A DNA stretch of 64,000 nucleotides. It comes from Sarcomyxa edulis (Eukaryota; Basidiomycota; Agaricomycetes; Agaricales; Mycenaceae). This document shows, one piece after another, positions 57,498 to 64,000 of the stretch (position 1 is its first letter; each line of letters opens with the position of its first letter). The position numbers and the translations under genes were made by a program. The stretch covers positions 620,001-684,000 of the forward strand of contig QUOL01000011.1 in the NCBI GenBank assembly GCA_009761415.1. The letters run 5' to 3'. A model generated the notes under the pieces. It ran no database searches, had not been told where the DNA came from, and saw only the letters and a list, made by a program, of their open reading frames with translations.

Positions 57498-60400
57498 TTA
57501 TGTTACATTTCCATTATTGCTATTAGTACGAGTACTACTTTCCGAGTCAATGTTACGGTCGACGTCGAGGACTCCCTGCATCTCCAGCTCCAGATGTGGC
57601 AAAACCTGGCGTCTTGACCGATCCCGCTTCAAAGGCAACCCCTTGGTCTTCTCCACAGGAATAGTATACGACCGATACTGTTTATCAGCATTCGCCCTAG
57701 GGAACGCAACCGGTCTCCGATCAAGCTGCCTCCTCGGAGTGAACCCAACCGTCCCCTTCCTCCACGTCCCAGCGAAGATGTATCGGAATCCCAAAGGAAC
57801 GGGGAACCCCAGCTCCACCATCTCTTCAGCGACGGTCTGCAGCGCAGGCGTCCATACGCGTGGTTGGTGCCCGGTACGTGCGTAGAAAGCTGTTGCGGTA
57901 CGTAGACGTCGTCGGATTTTGGGTCGGTGGTGGTGTTGGCTTCGCCGGGATGTCCGGCCGAAGAGGTTGAGTGCTGCGTTGAAGAATCTGACGTCGGGTT
58001 TGGGCATTTGGGAAGATAGGAGGGGGAGGTCTGGTGGAAGCTCCTCCGTAGCCTCTTTCCTAGCCGTTCCAGCAGCACTACTTCTCTCCCTCTCCCTCCG
58101 CCTCCTAGCCTGAATCCGCATCAAGGACTCATAAATATCCCTCCCCCCCGACTCTATATTCTTCAAAATCACCAACCCCATCCTCTTAGCAGACTCCCCG
58201 TTCCTCTCCGCCCGTTGTGTCCGTCGTTCGTGGATGAGGTTGCCCCATCCGCGGACGTATGTGGTGGTCTGGGGTTCCCAGTGTGGGTCGTCACCGGGGG
58301 AGTGGTGGAGTTTCATACCGCGACGGGCTTCGGCGGCGTATAGCTCGAGCATGGATGTGTATGCGTGGATGGGGAGGCACCATCCTTTGATTTGTTTCGT
58401 CTCATCCCCACTCCCACTGCCATTCCCATTCCCATTCTCATCCCCATCCTCATCCGCAGCCAACCAACTTTTCCTCTCCGCCGCCTTGGCCAACGACCAA
58501 ACCCTCTCCGCCGTCCCCGTCTTCCCCATCTTAGCCAATGCATTCAGCACCACGGTGAAAAAATGCGGTCCGAGGCTGACTGCACGACGGAGTGATTCCT
58601 TGCGGTTTTTGGTGCGGATGGAGAGACGTTGGGAGGCGGTGAGGGAGACCCAGGAGGAGTGGTCGGTGGCAGCTAGTTCGGGGAGGATTTGGAAGAGGGT
58701 GGTTAGGATCGCGGAGTGTTGGGATGTGGCGGTTATGTGGGTTATGTAGGCTGAGAGGGTGTATAAGTCGGGCGAGATTGTGGGCGTGGGCGTGGGCGTG
58801 GGCGTGAGGGAATCGGAGGTGGTGGTGAGGGAGGGTGAGGCGCGCATGGGCCGTGGATGGGAGATGCTACGGGGAATCTGAATGGGGACCTTGGATAGTT
58901 CCATGAGGGTTCCTTTGTAGTGCTGCTTGATGTTACTGGGGGCACTTTTGTAGAGGGGTAAGCCTTTAGGTGGTGGTGGTGGTTCCGCCTCTGGGTCCAC
59001 TCGGCCTTGTAACACCCCCAAAGCCCTCAACGCCACATCCGTGACGTCGTCCTGATGCAACACCGTCCCAGCCCTGATGAGAATATTATACGTCGTCGTC
59101 CTAGGTTCCAGTGGAGGCTTGCGATGTTCTGTCATGTGTTCCAAGACACAATTACCGAGGATGGGGGATAGTCGGTGACGCAAGGCGTAGTGCAGTAGAC
59201 TATGATACGCGTGAAGATCCAGGGGAGGCAACATCTCGCGATACATCTTCAACGGAATCGGTAGTTTACATGTTTGAGGCTTCTTGATGATAGGAACGGG
59301 AGGATGGGAGGGTAATGTGTATATTAACCGCTCTAGGATATCGTGAAGATATTGATACGCTTTAACGCGTTTGGGCTTCTTATCAATGATGACCCAAACG
59401 TCGTTTGGGACGCGTGGGCAGCGGTAGATCGTGCGTATGAGGGGAGCGATGTTGGGGAATGGGATAGACCGGTCCTTAAGGATGGATGCGAGGTTGGCTA
59501 GGGCTTGGAGGGATGCTTGGAGTTGCCAGTCAAATTCTTCGCTGTCGCCTTCGTGGGCTAACGTTTCGTCGATGGGGTGTAGGATGGCGGAGAGGGTTGC
59601 TGAGGATGGGGAGGGTGTGCAACTGAGTTCGAAGTCGAGGTCAAGGTCAGGGTGGCGGGAGTGTGGGGTGTCGTTGCCCTCGTCTTGCGGGGTGTTGAGG
59701 TGCAGGGCCATAGATTTGCGGCTTTGCCAATCTTTGACCACTAGGATAAAGAGGAGGGAACCGACGAATATTTCACCTTGCAGGAGACACGCGTGGATCA
59801 GTTTTTGATACATCGATTCTGTCCTTCGATACTTGTATTGACGTAGATTGAAAAGCAGTTGAATCGCTGTACGCGTGTTTTTCTCTCTGGCGAGGACGGG
59901 GAGTGATTGTAGTGGCCAGTAAGTCTCTAGTTGTTGGTCTCTGATCCAGCTGCGCTCGAGACGCATTTGTTCTGCGGTGGGTTTGTCTATGACGAGGATT
60001 TGGAAGATGGCTTCGAGAGTACGTTCCCTGACGCGGATGTTATTCTGTAAGAGTATACTCGAAAGTTCGGCTGCTTTTATACCAGCACCGATACGGACGA
60101 GGGAGTGGAGTAGAGCGTGAGCGGGTAGACGTGGAGAGACTCTACGGGGGTAAAGAAGGGGCTCGAACAGGTCTATGAGACAGTTTAGACCTGGCATCCG
60201 ACGCAAAGACGGGTGTTTTTCGCGAAAGAAGGGGAGTCGGAGTGAGTTGAGGATGTAGTACGCGTTTGAGAGTTGGTCTTTGGCTACGCAGAGACGGACA
60301 GCTGATGCTGATGCTCTGGATAGCTGGGCCGCTGTCAGTGGATTGCGGACGTCGGGGGTGGGTGTACGTGCGATGGGGATACCGGGCGATGTAGAGACAT

Positions 60401-60539
60401 TTCGGCTGCCAATAATGCCAGGCCTAGGGATACCGGGGATGGTTGTACGCCCAGGTATACCATAGATACTACTGGCATACCCGGGTAGACTACTCCTATG
60501 GATGAGATTGTGGGCCTTCGTGAACCAGTTGCATCGCAT
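57498..60539 (-). CDS. Large PPR-like mitochondrial protein, single exon
   Basis: 1,013 residues in one uninterrupted frame, unusual beside the intron-rich neighbours. The N-terminus is basic (MRCNWFTKAHNLIHRSS) and likely a mitochondrial targeting sequence. Helical pairs of pentatricopeptide type occur in the body: NAYYILNSLRLPFFREK, ALLHSLVRIGAGIKAAELSS, RTTTYNILIRAGTVLHQDDV and FFTVVLNALAKMGKTGTAERVW, YTSMLELYAAEARRG. Two simple-repeat insertions break them: Pro-Thr repeats (about 58790-58810) and Gly-Asn/Ser repeats (about 58410-58455). The C-terminus is Arg-rich. Such proteins in fungi stabilise or activate mitochondrial transcripts; the target is unknown. It converges on IF-3, 66 bp apart. 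Confidence 0.75.
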   Translation of the reverse strand: MRCNWFTKAHNLIHRSSLPGYASSIYGIPGRTTIPGIPRPGIIGSRNVSTSPGIPIARTPTPDVRNPLTAAQLSRASASAVRLCVAKDQLSNAYYILNSLRLPFFREKHPSLRRMPGLNCLIDLFEPLLYPRRVSPRLPAHALLHSLVRIGAGIKAAELSSILLQNNIRVRERTLEAIFQILVIDKPTAEQMRLERSWIRDQQLETYWPLQSLPVLAREKNTRTAIQLLFNLRQYKYRRTESMYQKLIHACLLQGEIFVGSLLFILVVKDWQSRKSMALHLNTPQDEGNDTPHSRHPDLDLDFELSCTPSPSSATLSAILHPIDETLAHEGDSEEFDWQLQASLQALANLASILKDRSIPFPNIAPLIRTIYRCPRVPNDVWVIIDKKPKRVKAYQYLHDILERLIYTLPSHPPVPIIKKPQTCKLPIPLKMYREMLPPLDLHAYHSLLHYALRHRLSPILGNCVLEHMTEHRKPPLEPRTTTYNILIRAGTVLHQDDVTDVALRALGVLQGRVDPEAEPPPPPKGLPLYKSAPSNIKQHYKGTLMELSKVPIQIPRSISHPRPMRASPSLTTTSDSLTPTPTPTPTISPDLYTLSAYITHITATSQHSAILTTLFQILPELAATDHSSWVSLTASQRLSIRTKNRKESLRRAVSLGPHFFTVVLNALAKMGKTGTAERVWSLAKAAERKSWLAADEDGDENGNGNGSGSGDETKQIKGWCLPIHAYTSMLELYAAEARRGMKLHHSPGDDPHWEPQTTTYVRGWGNLIHERRTQRAERNGESAKRMGLVILKNIESGGRDIYESLMRIQARRRRERERSSAAGTARKEATEELPPDLPLLSSQMPKPDVRFFNAALNLFGRTSRRSQHHHRPKIRRRLRTATAFYARTGHQPRVWTPALQTVAEEMVELGFPVPLGFRYIFAGTWRKGTVGFTPRRQLDRRPVAFPRANADKQYRSYTIPVEKTKGLPLKRDRSRRQVLPHLELEMQGVLDVDRNIDSESSTRTNSNNGNVT
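58400..58460. repeat. Coding simple repeat in PPR-like gene
   Basis: Tandem CCATTC/CCATCC units, on the coding strand giving Gly-Asn-Gly-Asn-Gly-Ser-Gly. A second run, GGGCGT repeats at about 58785-58810, encodes Thr-Pro repeats. Both are in frame and likely length-variable between strains. Confidence 0.6.
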
Positions 60540-60755
60540 GTGCTTTGGATCTAGGATAGATGGTGAGTGCTGAAGTTATACCCCCCAATGCTGTTGAGCT
60601 CACCAGACGAGGATAGACGTGCGACCTGTCCGTCTATGAGCAAGCGTCGATAGACGACAAGCCTGCCTTTTTGATAGACAGAGAGTCAGACGACGAGGAG
60701 GACCTCGGAGTGAGAAGTGAGTGTGATTATCTAATCATCCTATCCTTGCTGCTAC
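60540..60755. promoter_or_regulatory. Divergent promoter, PPR-like gene / CBP80
   Basis: 216 bp between two divergent ATGs. No TATA box is evident. Purine-rich AGACGACGAGGAGGAC at about 60688-60703. Confidence 0.4.
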
Positions 60756-63700
60756 TATGAGCTACGACAGACCATACGGAAACAGAAGAAGACACAACAG
60801 AGGTACCACCAACTATATCTCTACTCATTCACATACTCATCTAGTGCTGTAGAGGAGGAGAGACGGGAGGTATACGACTCTCCTGAGCAGAAACTAAAAA
60901 CTGCGATCATCAAACTCGGTGAAGTAGATCCATACCAAGAAATAGCTTCTCTGGTAGACCATCTACGAGAACAACCTCTTGCGACGATACCCGTCATATC
61001 AGAGGGTTTTAGAATAGGGTGTGTACCCTTCAGTTCATCGGAATGCAACCAAGTGGTATCAAGTTATGCACTAACATGCTCCCAGTGTAACCGAACAACC
61101 ATACAAAATCCCATTCTACGCTGCATCTCTACGTCTACTCCACGAACAACCAGATGAAACCGGACCATCCATCGGAAAACTCGTCCTCGACGACTTTTGG
61201 AAAGGATTCCAAGCGTATCTCGATAGACTCGCCTGGAGGGAAACACGGTTATGCGTGAGTCCCCTCCGTGTCCAGTCCGTTTCATTGCTCATTATGTCCT
61301 TGTGTGTGTCTGCAGATCCACTTCTTCGCTCATCTAACCATGGCAAAAATTATTTCTCCAGAATCCATGTTCGCGCTGTTGCAGTCGTTCACGAGTGTAC
61401 TGGATGAATTTGGTGTATCGTATGGACGTGCGAAGAGAGCTGCGTTGTGTGCTGCCGAGGGGCTTATGATTGTGCGCTGCCCCCACTCCACTTAATTATG
61501 TGTTGAAACTGACTAAATGGGCTGGATGTAGGGAGGACCCATCCTGAAAAGTAACTCGGCCGCAAACGTTGTCGAGATCATCAACGCCATCCAAGCCTAC
61601 AATGATACGACGACCAGTGCAAAGTGGCTCGTTCAACCGACCATCAAGATATATTCCGATGCTGTTCAGCTGGATAATGCGGATGAGGTACGTCCTCCTT
61701 CCCCCATCCTCGTATCCCATTATCGGTTTTACTAAATTACTACGACCCACAGCTCCTAGACACCCTCCTCCACGCCCTAAACGACCTCAACTCGACCGAT
61801 TTCGCAGAAACTTCTTCTAGTTTCTGTCAGCCCTATTCAGGGTATCCAGATCTTGGCTCGCATGTCTTGTTCGATCTCCCGAGTGTGTTGGTTCCGCCTG
61901 AGGTCATTGAGTTGGATGGCCTGGCGGGTGATGGGGAAGGAAATGAGGGTGAAGGGGATGGGGGTGAGGGCGGGGCACCCCCGGTGAAGAAGGAGGATTG
62001 GCCGGAGTATTTTTTGAGGTTGTTTGATGGTTCTGTAAGTTCTTCTTAGCGTTATTTAAGGGATTGGGAATGGACCTGACGGACGGCTCACTTGATTCCT
62101 TTTCTATCTGATGACTCGTTGGCTCGTTTGTTTGCTCATTGCCCACTCATCGGTCCTCTACTCAATTACCCCCCACACCACACCACCCACCCACCCGTAG
62201 ATAACTCCAACATCAACAACCCCACCCGGCTACGCCGTCCGCTCCGCCATACGCGATATCATCGATATCTTTGAAGTGAACAGGAAGGAATGTGCAAGAT
62301 TGTTGTTGGAGTATCCAAAGTGGAGTGTTGAGGGGACGTTCAAGCCAAAACCTGGGGCTACCGGTGAGGTCGTTAGTGTCACTGGGAAGGATTGGCAGCT
62401 TGAGAGTACGCTTATTGAGGTACGTCGGTTTTCATTTATCTATTCTAGTTTTACATCATACATCCTCGTTCGACTACTCATCCGTACCGTTCCTCTTCAT
62501 CATAATCCCACACCAACAGACAATCCTCTCCACCTTCCTCATCCTCCCCGAATCAACACACAAATCCATCTATCACATTGGGCTTATCACGGAGTTGTGT
62601 AAGTTGTCTCCGCAGACTGTTGGGCCTGCTGTGGGTAAGTCGATCAGGAAGCTCTATGGGGGTTTGGATGGAGGGTGGGGTGCGGGGGTTGGTAAAGGAC
62701 AGGATGCGGGTGTTGGAGCGGGTAAGGGACACGGGATGGACGGGGGTGCGTTGGACGTAGAAATCGCACGGAGGTTCGCGGAGTGGTTCGCGGTTCATAT
62801 GAGTAATTTTGGGTTCCAGTGGGTTTGGAAGGAGTGGTGAGTGGCATAGCGTGTTTTTACTTCCTCGACGCGACGCGACGTTTGGTCGTGATTCGTTGAG
62901 TAGGACCATATTAACCGCATTCCCATTTCTCTCTCTTTCCGATGCGCAGGGTCCCCGACTTGGCACTCAATGTCCAACACCCTCGTCGAGCATTCATGCG
63001 TCGTGCTTTGGAATTCGAGATTAGATTGTCATACCATGATCGGATATTGAAGACCCTTCCGGAGGTGATGCAGGCTCCTGACGCGTATACGATATCGGAG
63101 GAGGCCCCAGGTCCGGATTTCGAGTTTGATGATCCAGGTTAGTCTTTCCCTATCGTGTATACATGAGCCACTTGAGTGCTTACATTCATTTGTCTGATCT
63201 TCTGCCAGCAAAACCTCACCACGACGCCGCTCAAGCCGTTCTCAACCTCTTCCGAGGCCGCGCAAAAGCAGAAGACGTCATTTCCCACCTCGATACACTA
63301 AAAAACACCCTCGAAGCGTCCGATTCCGATTCTAGCGTTAGTGTTGACAAAATTGTACGCTCCATCGCGGTTCAGTCGCTTCTGCATATCGGGTCTAGGT
63401 CTTTCTCGCATCTTCTTAATGCGATTGAGCGGTACCTCCCGCTTTTGCGGTACCTCGCCTCGGGTGGGGGGAGTGTTGGCGGTGGGATCGGGAGTGCAGG
63501 CACGGGCGCGGGTACGGGGATAGGAAGTGGCAACGCAGAAGCCAAAGCGGATATCTTGACGGCGGCGGCTGCATTCTGGAAACATAACCGACAGATGGTG
63601 GGGATCGTGTTTGATAAGTTGATGCAGTATCAGATTGTGGATCCGACGGATGTTGTTGGGTGGACTTTTGTCAATGGGGCTGGCATCTCAAGTGGGCAGC

Positions 63701-64000
63701 CTGGTGGGAGTGGTGGTGGGCCGCTGAGTCTGAGCGCGTTCGAGTGGGATTTGTTGAAGGGTGCGTTGGATAAGGCGAATGGGAGAGTGATGATTGCGAG
63801 GAGGAAGGTGATAGCATTGAGGAAGGAGGATGATGATACTAGGGCCAGGGCTATGGCTAGTGGGGGTGACACTATGGAGGTTGATGGGGATGTAAAGCAA
63901 GGTGAGTACTCCCTTGATCCATTTTCTCGTTTTTTAATCTAAACGATTCCTACCCCTTTCCTGGTGCAGAGGAAACACCAGCAGCAGACAACCCAGCACT
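60756..64000 (+). CDS. CBP80: Nuclear cap-binding complex large subunit (CBP80/NCBP1), partial
   Basis: Binds the m7G cap with CBP20 and links it to splicing, export and decay. Start MSYDRPYGNRRRHNR (60756), joined to EEERREVYDSPEQKLKTAII. The first MIF4G domain includes FYAASLRLLHEQPDETG, FWKGFQAYLDRLAWRETRL and IHFFAHLTMAKIISPESM. Later exons have PPGYAVRSAIRDIIDIFEVN, FEIRLSYHDRILKTLPE, HHDAAQAVLNLFRGRAKAED, SFSHLLNAIERYLPLLRYL and AFWKHNRQMVGIVFDKLMQY, in CBP80 order. Two Gly-rich insertions are unusual: one near 62660-62750 (DGGWGAGVGKGQDAG) and one near 63460-63535 (GGGSVGGGIGSAGTG). About ten exons; the final exons are off the right edge. Confidence 0.93.

Noticed and set aside
58234..58749. 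171-codon plus frame opposite the PPR-like gene
   Set aside because: Lies fully inside a long coding frame with repeats; composition is that of an antisense shadow.

Overview
The window looks like nuclear DNA of a mushroom-forming basidiomycete (Agaricomycetes). Nearly every gene is split by many 45-70 nt GT-AG introns, genes are dense on both strands, and the families fit: a DUF6534 membrane protein, an APH-like kinase family, a membrane-anchored GH79 glycosidase and a RAD16-type SNF2 protein. There is no rRNA, CRISPR array, bacterial-style operon or intact transposon. Gene models were spliced by eye from reading frame, donor/acceptor sites and family conservation, so exon ends are predictions.

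Layout. 1-3843: a protein O-mannosyltransferase (C-terminus off the left edge) and chaperonin subunit CCT2, both on minus. 3994-10371: a two-gene module present twice, an APH-like kinase (A, A') and a small protein with an identically spaced C2HC zinc motif (B, B'), in different relative orientations. 10763-15680: a divergent actin-like gene and the conventional actin gene, sharing nine intron positions, with an unrelated small gene between them on plus. 16263-19647: GNAT acetyltransferase, a single-pass membrane protein and proteasome subunit RPN10. 20434-24718: GH79 glycosidase and a SEC14-like lipid transfer protein. 26199-29140: EMG1/NEP1 rRNA methyltransferase and uracil phosphoribosyltransferase. 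29141-37626 is gene-poor, holding only a DUF6534 protein and SCO1, with broken reading frames that look like decayed genes. 37627-50673: RAD16-like DNA repair helicase, a cytochrome b5-acyl-CoA dehydrogenase fusion, a Cys-rich/Ser-Thr-rich surface protein, tRNA adenosine deaminase TAD2 and a prolyl oligopeptidase. 50863-50961: an intron-containing tRNA-Val. 51000-54558: mostly without confident genes. 54559-64000: a FLX1-like mitochondrial carrier, mitochondrial IF-3, a large single-exon PPR-like protein and cap-binding subunit CBP80 (C-terminus off the right edge).

Most recognised genes are housekeeping genes (protein folding, cytoskeleton, proteasome, ribosome biogenesis, translation, mitochondrial assembly, DNA repair, mRNA cap binding). 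The accessory and most novel material is the duplicated kinase/zinc-motif module next to the divergent actin paralogue (3994-12418). That is the best candidate here for an undescribed system, but no function can be shown from sequence alone.
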